Positions 48,027-59,680 of a stretch of DNA of 64,000 nt are shown in pieces. The position numbers and the translations under genes were made by a program. The stretch comes from Sipunculus nudus (Eukaryota; Annelida; Sipuncula; Golfingiida; Sipunculidae), in contig CM049309.1 in the NCBI GenBank assembly GCA_026874595.1, positions 30,509,033-30,573,032 of the forward strand, written 5' to 3'. Positions within the stretch are counted from its first letter, which is position 1. Each line of letters begins with the position of its first letter. A model generated the notes under the pieces. It was not told the DNA's origin, did no database searches, and worked only from the letters and a program-made list of their open reading frames with translations.

Positions 48027-48616
48027 GACATCTCTGAGATGACTTTTTAGAAAAATTAAGATAAAACGCCCACATAGATTACAGGGAAAGTTTCCAGGAT
48101 AAACACACAACATGCATGCCTGGGAGATCAATGAAATTATTACACAAAAATGTGACGAAAAATAAGATATGTACAGTAAAATGTTGGTATGATTGTCTAT
48201 CAGAAGACTACTGAAGAATGTTTGAACCAATGTTTCTTCACGATTATCTTATAGAAGACCTCGACAAAGATAATGTTGGTGTGGCACTTTATCAACATGA
48301 AATGGAAGTGTCTGTTATTGTCTGACCTGTCAGTGTGTCAGACTAAAATTTAGAACTGATGATAGAAGGACTTCAAAACGGAAAAAATATCTAAGATCAA
48401 GATCTCTAATTGATGTAACTTGCATGTGTGATCACTACTCAAATATTTTCTGCCATCACATATATTTTAGTCAAAGTCCACGGCGCTATTCAAACATCTT
48501 TCAGCAACGAAGTACATATGCCATTAATTTATTCTGGATACATCAACTGAGATTAAAAAACCTGCCACGACTACAATTTATGTATATATTATTAAACTAA
48601 GGCCATAAGAGCAGGA
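48027..48616. other. no feature seen
   Basis: AT-rich unique sequence. Confidence 0.5.
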
Positions 48617-48665
48617 ATCAAGTGACCTATGGGTCATAATGCTCAGCCGTCATGACCTGTGACAC
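48617..48665 (+). mobile_element. CCCATGGG-family left-end fragment
   Basis: ATCAAGTGACCTATGGGTCA followed by TAATGCTCAGCCG matches the left end of the family. The copy is truncated soon after, and no hairpin end follows. Confidence 0.55.
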
Positions 48666-50749
48666 CAAGACCAAATGTCAGTTTAGATCTAGCGACAGCC
48701 TGACACCCAAACCGTTGATTTTTTATGGACTGAACACAATGTCCAGGCTCGTCAGTTTATATCCTAAGGCCTGAGTGTCATGTTGTCATGGCTTACCTGA
48801 GTCGTGACACAAGTCATGGGACAGAACGCGCTGCAGCGGCCATCCTTCCTATTACATCAATACCATGGTAAAGTCTGTGATCTTAACATTAGGCTACGAT
48901 TGATGAATTAACAAAAAAGAACACGTGAGTTCACAAACCGAATCCATCCCTATATGATCAAAGTCAGTTGTTCTGTGGCGTTCACTCGGCTATCGTTCAG
49001 TAACCCCTACGAAACATGCTTGTGTTCATGTGGTCAGAGTTCAACAAAAGTGCAGGAGGATTTACCAACATGCTGAGTAAAAACGGAATTTTTCCAGCAC
49101 ATGGTGGGTGATGTAAGTAAGTATTTAAACATATCTAACGACTGGTCTGGTTTATTTTAATTGACAACGTGCCTTTAGGCCGTGAGGCGTTGTCAAAAAT
49201 GATGAGTGTAAATTTTTGCATCAGCATAGAGCCTTTATAGTGCGGTAATCCATACAACTTGCTATTTCACTCTGACGCTGGTCGAAGTCTCGATGTCAGA
49301 TGGCTGAAATGGCGCTGACTTATACGGTGAATGGCAAATTGTATGCACAGCAAAAACTGTCGAATAGTGCTATTTTTCATCCTAAAGTTACCATTAACCT
49401 TTCATTGTCTTCGCTAACATCAACAATATAGCTATCCATTATCAATATACAAATTCATTTTCTAAAGCCAATCCATAATTCAGGATTGAAAGAAGCGTTT
49501 GAATCAATTTTTACTCGGTTGACCCGATGTTAACCATAGTTCGAACAGCTTATTGACTTTCCTCACATTTTTATATATTTCTAAAATTAATCATGAATAG
49601 ATTTTGTTAACAATAATGAGTTTGTAAAACTTGGCTACATGTATATATCCCATTTGTTTGGGGCGGGGTGGGGGTGGGGGGTGGGTATCTATGAAAACAT
49701 GAATAAATCTGAAAAAAATATATGAAAACTTTTCTGGTATGTGAACCTAGCTCAATGAACCCATACACGTGCATATAATACTATTATTATATATGTGCAT
49801 ATATCTGTGATTCCATGATTGGTTTTGCCCATATTCAGGGTCACGATATTACACCGTCAATATACTATTAGCTCCACTCCATCTCCTCACTATTTTATGA
49901 AGCGGTAAAATATTAGACAAACCCAATGAAAATATGTATATATTAGAAGAGTTTACTCTGCTGATGTAGAATACTTTGTTTGACAAAGTCATGTTGTCTA
50001 TTTGGCTTATGGGGGATGTATTGCACTCATATAGTTGTCACGCCCAGCATCACTACTGATCGCGTACATTTACCTGTTGTTACCTGTTATTGACATGAAT
50101 TAACATTTTTTGCTGCCTACCACTTTTCATCGCATGATATTGTAAATATTAGTTTACACCGTTCTTACTTTAAGGAACCTATTCACATACCAGATATGGT
50201 AAATATATATGCAATACAATGCTTTATCCGAAAAATATATAGTTATCTGCAAAAATATCCTATTCCTGTGGTTATAAGCTGTTCGGGCGAGATATGTGTA
50301 ACAAAACATACACCTGGTGGCCGTACCGTGTAACCTCGCAAATCAAGATTTTCAAACCTCCAGCGGATGTTTCTTCTGAGATGTTTCATTCATGTTTCTT
50401 CTCCTTATTTTGTATTAGTCTCGCGTTTTTGTTATGGCAAATAGACACGTGGACTGTGTTTACTTGTGTTTACTCACACAAATGACATAACCATGTAACA
50501 ACGTATGAAACAGGTGAATTATATTAGAAAGTTTGTGTGCTAGCATGGTTTGCCGGGAAACTTTTATATTCAACCAGAATGAACTAATATCTTGATATAA
50601 TACACAAATTATTGCAAATGTTTATGTACCTTTAATTGTATAGACAGCCACTCACTGTCAGTATCGGTTACTGACTGTTTAACAGTCCTCTGCATTGTCG
50701 ACATATATTTTGATTATTCGTGATAAAGACCGGTCAAATACATAAATGT
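48666..50749. other. no confident gene; one possible minus-strand splice donor
   Basis: Near 48790, minus-strand GACTCAG|GTAAGCC is a near-consensus splice donor. It is preceded by a CpG-containing stretch of about 55 bp and, further upstream, GTTAAGATCACAG as a possible acceptor. This could be a 5' UTR exon of the minus-strand gene whose coding start is at 39071, but the evidence is weak. A G-rich tract lies at 49661-49690. Confidence 0.2.
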
Positions 50750-51060
50750 GTTGCCTCACCCAGGCTTATTCATAGAGCACTCATAGACCGCATATCTCCA
50801 CTGAGTCGGGGTGTTTACCTGACCTGTCATCCAGTTTTATCTCTGACCTGTCGGGGGCGGGGTAAACGTACTGCCTTGTGACTGGCCGGATCAGTCAGGG
50901 GTATTTACTGATTGGCAGACGTCATGCATGGCACAGCCAACGAGGGATATGCCTGACTGACTAGTGACAGAAAAAACGAGGGGCGTTACACAATCCTCAA
51001 AGGCAATTATCAGATTCTTCCAAAAAGTACTAATTTATTTCATCAGATGACGTCAGCGTT
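50750..51060. promoter_or_regulatory. promoter-like block: GC box, CCAAT-type motifs, CRE
   Basis: The block holds GGGGGCGGGG near 50854, ACTGATTGGCA near 50909 (CCAAT on the other strand) and the perfect CRE palindrome TGACGTCA at 51048-51055. It is less AT-rich than its surroundings. No coding exon is seen next to it, so a promoter or enhancer role is a guess from motif content. Confidence 0.25.
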
Positions 51061-51090
51061 TATTTCTAAATGACTGGCAAACGCAAAGGT

Positions 51091-52955
51091 ATCTGAAAAG
51101 AAGATTTGAACACACACGGAACTGAAAAACAGATGTGAACACACACGGAACTAAAAAACAGATGTGAACACACACGGAACTGAAAAACAGATGTGAACAC
51201 ACACGAAAATGAAAAACAGATGTGAACACACACGGAACTGAAAAACGTTGTGAACACACAGAGAACTGAAAAACAGATGTGAACACACACGGAACTCAAA
51301 AACAGATGTGAACACACACAGAACTGAAAAACAGATGTGAACACACACGGAACTAAAAAAAATGTGAACACACACGGGCTCAAAAACATATGTGAACACA
51401 CACAGAACTGAAAAACAGATGTGAACACACACGGAACTGAAAAACAGATGTGAACACACACGGAACTGAAATACAGATGTGAACACACACGGGTCTGGAA
51501 AACAGATGTGAACACACACGAAACTGAAAAACAGATGTGAAAACACACGGTACTGAAAAACAGATGTGAACACACACAAAACTGAAAAACAGATGTGAAC
51601 ACAAACGGAACTCAAAAACAGATGTGAACACGCACGGAACTGAAATACAGATGTGAACACACACGGAACTCAAAAACAGATGTGAACACACATGGGTCTG
51701 AAAAACAGATGTGAACACACACGGAACTCAAAAACAGATGTGAACACACACGGAACTCAAAAACAGATGTGAACACACACGGGTCTGGAAAACAGATGTG
51801 AACACACACGGAACTCAAAAACAAATGTGAACACACACGGAACTCAAAAACAGATGTAAACACACGGAACCCAAAAACAGATGTGAACACACACGGAACT
51901 CAAAAACAGATGTGAACACACACGGAACTGACAAAAAGATTGATGCCAACACACACGGGTCTGGAAAACAGATGTGAACACACAGGGAACTGAAAAACAG
52001 ATGTGAACACACACGGAACTGGAAAACAGATGTGAACACACACGGAACTGAAAAACAGATGTGAACACACACGGAACTGAAAAACAGATGTGAACACACA
52101 CGGAACTGAAAAACAGATGTGAACACATACAAAACTGAAAAACAGATGTGAACACACACGGAACTCAAAACAGATGTGAACACGCATGGAACTGAAATAC
52201 AGATGTGAACACACACGGAACTCAAAAACAGATGTGAACACACATGGGTCTGAAAAACAGATGTGAACACAGTTCCGGGGTCTGAAAAACAGATGTGAAC
52301 ACACACGGAACTGAAATACATATGTGAACACACACGGAACTCAAAAACAGATGTGAACACACACGGGTCTGGAAAACAGATGTAAACACACACGGAACTC
52401 AAAAACAAATGTGAACACACACGGAACTCAAAAACAGATGTTAACACACGGAACCCAAAAACAGATGTGAACACACACGGAACTAAAAAACAGATGTGAA
52501 CACACACGGAACTGAAAAACAGGTGTGAACACACACGGAACTGAAAAACAGATGTGAACACACATGGAACTGAAAAACAGATGTGAACACACACAAAACT
52601 GAAAAACAGATGTGAACACACACGGAACTCAAAAACAGATGTGAACACGCATGGAACTGAAATACAGATGTGAACACACACGGAACTCAAAAACAGATGT
52701 GAACACACATGGGTCTGAAAAACATATGTGAACACACACGGAACTGAAATACAGATGTGAACACACACGGAACTCAAAAACAGATGTGAACACACACGGG
52801 TCTGGAAAACAGATGTAAACACACACGGAACTCATAAACAAATGTGAACACACACGGAACTCAAAAACAGATGTAAACATACGGAACCCAAAAACAGATG
52901 TGAACACACACGGAACTGTAAAAACAGATGGGAACACACACGGGTCTGGAAAACA
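51091..52955. repeat. 29-bp minisatellite, about 64 units
   Basis: Units read CACACACGGAACTGAAAAAC and AGATGTGAA. Variant units (GGGTCTGGAAAAC, GGAACTCAAAAAC, GTAAACACACGGAACCC) recur in the same order: the block beginning GGGTCTGGAAAACAGATG then the shortened GTAAACACACGG unit appears at about 51780, 52366 and 52797, so 400-600 bp blocks were duplicated. Three units make 87 bp or 29 codons, giving minus-strand open frames up to 335 codons (for example HLFFSSVCVHICFSV); several frames are open, so I do not call a gene. Confidence 0.95.
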
Positions 52956-53604
52956 GATCAGTGGCGCAGGACTCGAGTCCGGACTTGGACTCAGGTCCAT
53001 TATTTAGGGACTTGGACTCGGGGGTCCTGGATTCTGGGAGTCCTGGACTCGGGGGTTCTGGACTTGGGGGTCCTTGATTTTGGGGTCCTGGAGTCGGGGG
53101 TCCTTGACTTGGACTCGGGGGGTCCTGGACTCGGGGGGTCGTGGATTTGGACTCGGGGTTCCTGGACTCGGACTCACAGGAAAAGACTCAAGAAATCAAG
53201 CAGAGTCCATCTCGAGTCCAACAGACGACAAAACTGTCACTTATTATGAAGACTTACATGTGCAGATTATTACAAAATAATAACAATGTTTATATACCGG
53301 TACCAGGCTTTGCTCATCAGCATCGGGAGCTATAAATTCAATTAACCATTATAGTATGAGCTTGTGTGATCCAACTTTAAAATGTACATGATAGTTTGAA
53401 CTAATTTAAAATGTACAAGATAACATGAAATATCAATTTTAAACAGCTTTTTTTCAGGATATAATGGACTAGGACTCAGGTTCCAAATGATTCGGACTCG
53501 AAGAAGGTGAACTTGGCCTCGGACCTCAAGGACTCACCCTTGGACTTGGACTAGAGCGCCTGAACTCGGACTTTCTCTCGGACTCGGAAGGTGTGGATTG
53601 GACA
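52956..53604. mobile_element. insert with GGACTC-rich ends inside the 29-bp array
   Basis: The left part (52966-53180) is a degenerate GGACTCGGGGGTCCTGG repeat that begins with the perfect palindrome GGACTCGAGTCC (52969-52980). The right part (about 53465-53590) is again rich in GGACTCG and GGACTTGG. Between them is AT-rich unique sequence. 29-bp-type units occur on both sides (to 52955, and from about 53605), so this segment interrupts the array. The class is unknown. Confidence 0.5.
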
Positions 53605-53775
53605 CTGAAACAAATATCAACACACACGGGTCTCGAATGCAGACGTCAACACATACTGCTCCGCAAACATGCCAACACTATGGATCCGGAAATCAGATCT
53701 CAAAACAAACAAATCCGGAAAACATATGTCAACACACATGGATCAGAAGACAGATGTCAACACACACACATACAC
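53605..53775. repeat. diverged outlier units of the 29-bp minisatellite
   Basis: CAACACACACGGGTCTCGAA, TGCAGACGTCAACACA, GGAAAACATATGTCAACAC and AGACAGATGTCAACACACAC are recognisable but decayed units, with GTCAAC in place of GTGAAC. They end in a short CA run. Confidence 0.7.
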
Positions 53776-54379
53776 ATACCCATATATATATTGGTTAATC
53801 AGATATATCTTATTTTAAATGCATATTATATGTATATAGTATTTTAAATTAATGAAATAATCACATATATATTAAGTTTATTTTACATAAACAGATATTA
53901 TTGTTTCCTGGGAACCTACACACTGCATCTCCGCATGGTCCAGACGAGACAACTTTCCACTTGCAGTCTCTGCGGTCTTTGTAACATTCTTTTTAATACC
54001 ACAGCCACCCCAGGAGCACAACAGTTATTTCCAATATTCAAGAAAATTAGAACGCTGCACAGAGCGCATTATCCCATCTGGCCCAGGCCCAGACTCCGCT
54101 GTCAGGGTCAGACTGCCTGCAGTTTCCCTCATGATATTTTCACGATTGGTGATCGAGGTTCTGGCTAAACTACACACTACACTTCGCTGGGGCAATTGGT
54201 CTGTATTGTCAGCATTATATGTAGAACACAATGTGTACGTGTCCTTTATTAACAGTCATAAAGAATCTGGGAAAACAGTGCACCCACTCTCAGCTTATGA
54301 AAGCCTTATATGTAACGTATACTGTATCTACAATTTAAATTTATTAAAGCCTTATATGTTAAACTTATTGCTAACCGCT

Positions 54380-54382
<3 letters not shown>
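53776..54382. other. no confident gene; GC-richer block at 53925-54240
   Basis: 53925-54240 is clearly less AT-rich than its flanks and open on both strands for 60-75 codons, but no domain or splice pair is convincing. Confidence 0.3.

Positions 54383-54437
<55 letters not shown>
54383..54437. repeat. (TA)n microsatellite
   Basis: About 27 TA dinucleotides precede CATGTATATTAATATATAAC. Confidence 0.95.
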
Positions 54438-54442
<5 letters not shown>

Positions 54443-55451
54443 ATTAATATATAACACATTAAAAAATAATTTTTTTTTGCAGAATTCCAGTCCTCATTGA
54501 AAATAGAGTGTTTTTAACACTATAACTTTTTATCCCAAAAGTTCAAGTTGTTTGATTTTAGTTCCCTGGACCCTATCAACTATGGCGTCATCCATAGAAA
54601 AAGCAATGTGACAGGACATTCATAAATATTCATATAGACATTCATAGACATTCAATATATTAAAGTATTTTTGAAACTCTTAACCTCTCCCCACCAGATA
54701 CACATGAAAGAACGAAGTCACAAACAGTCCGCCGCTATGTGTTTATCTAGGACATTGTTACATTAGAAACGCCTTAATTAAATAATATTTCAAAACCTTG
54801 CTAAAGCCCCCTTTCATATTCAAGATACATGGAAAGTACAAAAGGATTTTTAAAATTAAATAATGCATGATTAGGTTTTTAGGTAAGTTTCTAGATGTTT
54901 ATGTTTTTAACTGGGAGCATGTATTTTGTGTATCTATCTAAATAAATATGGAAAAGAGAAGCCACGGGGCATGTCTTACATTTACTCAAATACTGTGCAT
55001 GATAATTGGTAACAAAAGAAACATTTAAATTGAAAATACCGTTTCAGCTGTTATCCAGAATAGGTTGTTGTCATGGTTGTGGCCAAGAAATATCCCTGCC
55101 ACGTTTTATGCTAACAGCTTCTGTTATTTCTGTGATATTTGATCCGGGAATTTACATTAAGATTTTACCCGTGAAATCAAAAGATTTAGTGACTGGTAAC
55201 ATAAGCATAAAACCCCCATTTTAAAAATTAAGCATTCAGGTCACATTAATTTCTTTTGACCTATGATACAGTTGACCATGCAATGGTAGCCAAAGTTAAA
55301 TATTTCCTTACCTATTCAGAATAAGTAGGAAATATCGTTTCACCTCGCAGAATGTATGCCAAAAGAGCGCCATCTGCAGGTGAAAATCATATTGCAGTCA
55401 CTTAATCAAACATGTCTACCAGAATTGATTATGATTGGCGTCGCACTATAT
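54438..55451. other. no feature seen
   Basis: AT-rich sequence up to the solo LTR; nothing recognised. Confidence 0.5.
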
Positions 55452-55455
55452 ATGC

Positions 55456-56268
55456 TGTTACAGGTGCTCTTTTAATTGTGACACATGCGTAACTCGTGTT
55501 ATGACACCCTCGCCGGGCCGTTTGTTACATTCTATGTTTAACCCGTACTGGTTTAACTCTCGTCATGTTAGCCTTGGGCTTTCACGCCTGGTCCTGGGTC
55601 ACGTGATGACCCTGGTATGTAGAGCTACACACAGCAATGTTCTTCTAGATGAGTCCTGTAACGCGTGTTTACTGTGTTGTGTACGATCCTAAAGACTGTT
55701 CGAGAAGTGGAAAATTCTCGGCTTGGGGTTATGAAGGTATATAAAGGGGCTGTGTTTTAGAGCCGAGAAGAGAGCCGAGAAGATTTCCAGCGGACGCAGA
55801 AGCGTGTGTCAGTTTTTGGGACCTTATCCGACGTGTGCGGCAATTAAAGATTTTCTTCAGAGTTTCTCCTGGATTTTGTGCATTTGGACATCAGTTTACT
55901 TTCTGGATTGTTACAAGAGCTTTACACTGGACTGTCATTCTCCGAGAGTATACATTTAAAGAACTTATCGTTGTGACAGTGTTGGTTTCCAGGTACTGTG
56001 CACATTGTTTATTTTTCTGTGTGATTGTATTGATTTGTTGTTATACAGCTGTTTTACTGTATAATTGTATTGATTTAGTGTATTGTAATGTTAGTGTCGT
56101 TCAAGAAAAAATTATAGTTATTTGTTAACAAAAAAACACTGACTTTTTCATTCATTCACCTAGACATTTCACGCTGCCTAGTGTTACAGAATCTGATTTT
56201 TTTTATCTCCGTTACAGAATTTGTGTTCATCACGCATACGTGATCTGTTTATATTAGGTTCCGTAACA
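55456..56268 (+). mobile_element. solo LTR of an LTR retrotransposon
   Basis: The segment starts TGTTAC and ends GTAACA, giving TG...CA ends with a 6-bp perfect inverted repeat. It is flanked by ATGC on both sides (55452-55455 and 56269-56272), a 4-bp target duplication. About 282 bp in, TATATAAAGGGG (TATA box, 55738-55745) marks a likely transcription start, and two copies of AGCCGAGAAG follow it. No second LTR, primer-binding site or gag-pol sequence is present within the window, so this is a solo LTR of 813 bp. TGTTAC/GTAACA ends occur in BEL/Pao and some Gypsy lineages; I cannot choose between them. Confidence 0.7.
55738..55745 (+). promoter_or_regulatory. TATA box of the solo LTR
   Basis: TATATAAA in the context GGTATATAAAGGGGC is a strong core-promoter match, placed about a third of the way into the LTR as expected for a U3/R boundary. 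Confidence 0.6.
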
Positions 56269-56272
56269 ATGC

Positions 56273-57952
56273 AAACATATAAAATCTGAAAATCTTGCTA
56301 TCTGCAAAATTCAAAGTCATGTCGAAACATCAGTTAAACACCCCATAATAATACAACTTACTACAATCCGTAATGTCATAATGCCACTTTTGCTGTGCCA
56401 TATCTATAAATCTCTGTTTAATACTTTGATGAAGTGGTCAACATTACCAACATCTTGAGCCATCCAAATATATCCAAATAACCATGATCTTACATGTGTA
56501 ACCCAATATTATATATGTGTTTTGGATACCGCTTATCATCCATATACAAAAGCTTAACCAGATACTTTAAACATTGTAAGGAGTATTTTATAAATAAAGG
56601 AAATCGACCACATTCGCCTAAAACTATTACATTTGGAGTATTCGATCCAACATTTAAAACAAATTTAAAGAATTAATATTGTACCCTCTCTAATATTCCA
56701 ACCGTGGTGTAACCCTACAGTTCAGAACCATATAATTAATTTGGTAACCTGCACCATGTTTTAAAATAAATAAAAAAGCTGTTTAACATTTAAATGACGA
56801 CACCTTTGCTTAAAACTTTTGATAACACGACTGCTTTATTTGCTTGCATCACTTGTTGCTGCTGAGTTTTGGTCCAGGATATTTTACTTTTAAAGATAAT
56901 GCCAAGATATTTATAATATGATACTACATTTAACTGTGTATCTCCTAAATGTCATTTCTCTGTTTTACGAAGAATGCCTCCCCATCTTAAACCATAATTT
57001 TAGTCTTTTCTCTTATCAGCGGCGCTCCTATTGGTCAGCTATGAAAAACAACCCCACGATGGTGCTCGGAAGCCGGTCGAGCATTTCGAGTGTCTGGAAG
57101 GAAAGACCGCTGAAGAACCTGATTAAACAGCTAATTATAACGTTATGCGGCTAGGAACCGTTTTGTGTCAGACGGAACCATTTGGTTCAATTTTATGTGC
57201 ATGCAAGAGATAAGTTTGTGCCACGACGTTGGTATAGGTTTTGAATGGATAGTTTATACAGCAGGTCGCTCGGGGTCCTCCGTCAGTCGTTTCATACTTT
57301 GTGTCTTTATATATGGGTAGTATGAGGCTAAATAGGGGCCATTTAGACATGTTTAAATAGTGATTTCAAGGGCCTGTGTCTAACTCCAGTATAAAAATTT
57401 ATTACATTTCAAGGCATCACCTTCCTGAGATTCTGCGTAGTGTGTTGCCCTACCTGAAAAAGGGGAAAAGACGTTAGTCACGTGATGAGTAATGTCTACA
57501 AAATTTGAATAAAAATGTAGTAGGGGTCTTACAGACATTTCAGAAAAAGTGGGATGCGGGACGAATTAACGGACTGACCGAGTGACAGACGCGGACAATA
57601 TTAGTAGCCCCCCTCCTACGGCGGTGGACTAATAAAAACCACATGCATGTATTATTTAAGTCATTTATAATACAAATGGCTTCCACCAGAGGTCGTTTCT
57701 ATTCAAAAAAAATATCTTCCTGTTGGACACCGTTGGATGGCCGGAACTAGTTGTCTTTACTGTCAAACTTTAATTTATTTTTCACATTTCAAGGGAAGCC
57801 TGTTTACATTTCACATGCACATGCTCATAAAATATTACTTATTCCACGAATTCCCTACCTCAAAAACAGCCATGTTTATGTTATGTGCTTTTAAACAATT
57901 CTTAGCCAATATACTTGAACTAAATACATTACCCTCTTCATTACATTTACAA
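56273..57952. other. no confident gene
   Basis: A GC-richer stretch at 57015-57170 contains CTATTGGTCAGC (CCAAT-type) and CpG dinucleotides. The rest is AT-rich. No splice-bounded exon is supported. Confidence 0.4.
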
Positions 57953-58142
57953 GGGCGAATCCAGGATTTAGGCAAAGGAGTCCAACCCAGGAGGACAAAA
58001 ACCTAAAAAAAAGAGTCCTTAAGTCAAGAATTGAGGTCCAGCCCGCAAAAATTGGTATGAACCCCTTAAAAAAGATTGTAGCGGCTGAGAAAAGTGGGGG
58101 GGGGGGGTCCGGACCCCCCTTCTGATTCATACCTACGCCACC
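57953..58142 (+). mobile_element. short GGATCCAGG-family element, second copy
   Basis: AGGGCGAATCCAGGATTTAGG opens the copy. CCCGCAAAAATTGG, GAACCCCTTAAAA, GCGGCTGAGAAAAG, a run of 12 G (58096-58107) and GGTCCGGACCCCC follow in the same order as the reverse complement of 39634-39847. Confidence 0.65.
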
Positions 58143-58799
58143 TGTGTATGTACAAGCCCGAGAGCAATATGGGCTGCACATTTTGAAGCCCACAAACTAT
58201 AACCTGCAAAGTCGTACTCTTTGAGTCCGATTCTGCGAAATGTCGGCTCTGTTTCTATTCTAGGCCACATCTCTTGTGGCAATGAGCGCAAAACTGCAGT
58301 GGTAATAACAAGCACAGAAATTAGAGATACCGAGACAAAGTGTAAAACCGTCAAACCCGCACACCTTATCGAGTTTCCGTCAGACCTCAAGCAGAGTAAC
58401 CGCTACCAACAAGGAACTGGATTCTTGCACACACAGTTTGCGGGAGTGGGCGAGCAATAAAAAAGAAGGTTAATTTGGTTCAGAACGGAAGGCGGAATAA
58501 TTCTGCTTTTTCACGTCTAATGTTGCATTAAATAAGGTAGCACGGCTGTAATAGGTTATTGAACTATTGCTATATAGGTATCCATGGAAACCGTCCGCAC
58601 GTTGGTGACTGCCGGGCATTGTATTAACGAATTAGTGTCCAGCTGTGGGCAGCACTACCGACTGCTGCGTGTTGTTGCCGCCAATGTCTGACCATCTACA
58701 TCGTGTTATACAGGGTCCTAGTTGTTGTTGTCACACACGTCATCATCATCACTACCACTCAATCAAACACAGTTTTACACAGTGTCATGGGTCCAGTTA
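58143..58799. other. unique, relatively GC-rich; weak exon candidate 58204-58293 (minus)
   Basis: On the minus strand, CTTGTTATTACCACTGCAG is a plausible acceptor. It precedes a 90-bp stretch that is open in the phase-1 frame (LPQEMWPRIETEPTFRRIGL) and ends TTTGCAG|GTTATA, a weak donor. Length 90 and equal phases at both ends would make it a symmetric exon. The plus strand is also open here, and no family is recognised. Confidence 0.2.
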
Positions 58800-59265
58800 G
58801 ATTTATATTTTTAGATAACAATATTTTCATTGGTCAAGCGGAATATCAGGTGGAACTTCACAGATGCAGAAATGTACAAGGTCACAAAAGGAGTCAGGCA
58901 AGGAGGGATACTTTCGCATAATTTGTTTTTAAATATTTATATGCATTACTTTTGTGTTGATACTAATCATTAAGCCACTGGGTGCTGTGTAAGTAATGAG
59001 AATAATGAAAAATAATTTATACGGATGATGTCGCCCTGTTTTCACGATCTGTGAAGCGGCGACATGTCTTGTTAGATGACTGTTATGAATATGGCAGATT
59101 GTATAATATTGCCTTTAACAAATCAAAAACAGTATGCATGCACGTTCTTTCACAAAAAATAATGGGGAAGGATAGATCATACTCCGTGTATGAGTTAGTT
59201 TGTTTCTGCCTAAATTATGTAGGGCATCGAAATGTTTGTAACCAAGGGAGAAAGGTCCTGTGAGG
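58800..59265 (+). pseudogene. non-LTR retrotransposon reverse transcriptase remnant
   Basis: Reading near 58840-58975 gives TDAEMYKVTKGVRQGGILS followed by NLFLNIYM, the conserved palm block of LINE reverse transcriptases (GVRQGGxLSP...LF). After a stop and a frameshift, 59017-59150 gives IIYTDDVALFS and then LLDDCYEYGRLYNIAFNKSK, the catalytic block normally YADD followed by a helix and an 'N..KS..' motif. The Ala-to-Thr change in YADD, an in-frame stop and at least one frameshift show that it is dead. Upstream fingers and any endonuclease domain are missing. The style is Jockey/CR1/RTE-like, not resolved further. Confidence 0.8.
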
Positions 59266-59414
59266 CCTTGTTAAGAAAAGCACGACATTAGTTGATAACA
59301 CGCATAATAATGTTATAATTTGTTTGTCAGAACCATGTGTACTTTTGAAATATTGGATAAATCAAATCTGTATAAACTGTATTTATTTCTACTTTATAGA
59401 GAAAATAATGCGTA
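59266..59414. other. short spacer
   Basis: AT-rich sequence between two repeats. Confidence 0.5.
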
Positions 59415-59680
59415 AAAAATAGAAAAAAAATCAGGTGGCGCCACCAGTCTCGATGAATTGAGGAAACACTCCATGACCAGTATGCATGGACAGGATCATA
59501 GCAATTAATGAATTAATTATTCAGATACTGGTTTGTTTCATTTTTATATATATTCTGGGTTTCAATAACAGGCCCCGTTACTCGGAAAATATAAATGGCA
59601 GTGACCTAATTTCAGGAGTCCATTGAGATTTTGTATGGACCTTTTTTATAGCCCAGATGACTTTCAGTTAACTGAGCTAC
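59415..59680 (+). mobile_element. CCCATGGG-family, 5'-truncated unit
   Basis: It contains GGTGGCGCCACC at 59434-59445, then GAGGAAACACTCCATGACC, TTCAGATACTGG and GTGACCTAATTTCAGG, as in copies B and C. It closes with a decayed hairpin (ATAGCCCAGATGACTTTCAG, TTAACTGAGCTA). Confidence 0.7.

Noticed and set aside
51815-52822. A 335-codon open frame on the minus strand, plus several shorter overlapping ones
   Set aside because: It is a translation of the 29-bp minisatellite. Multiple frames are open and the peptide is purely repetitive, without start context, splice signals or family likeness.
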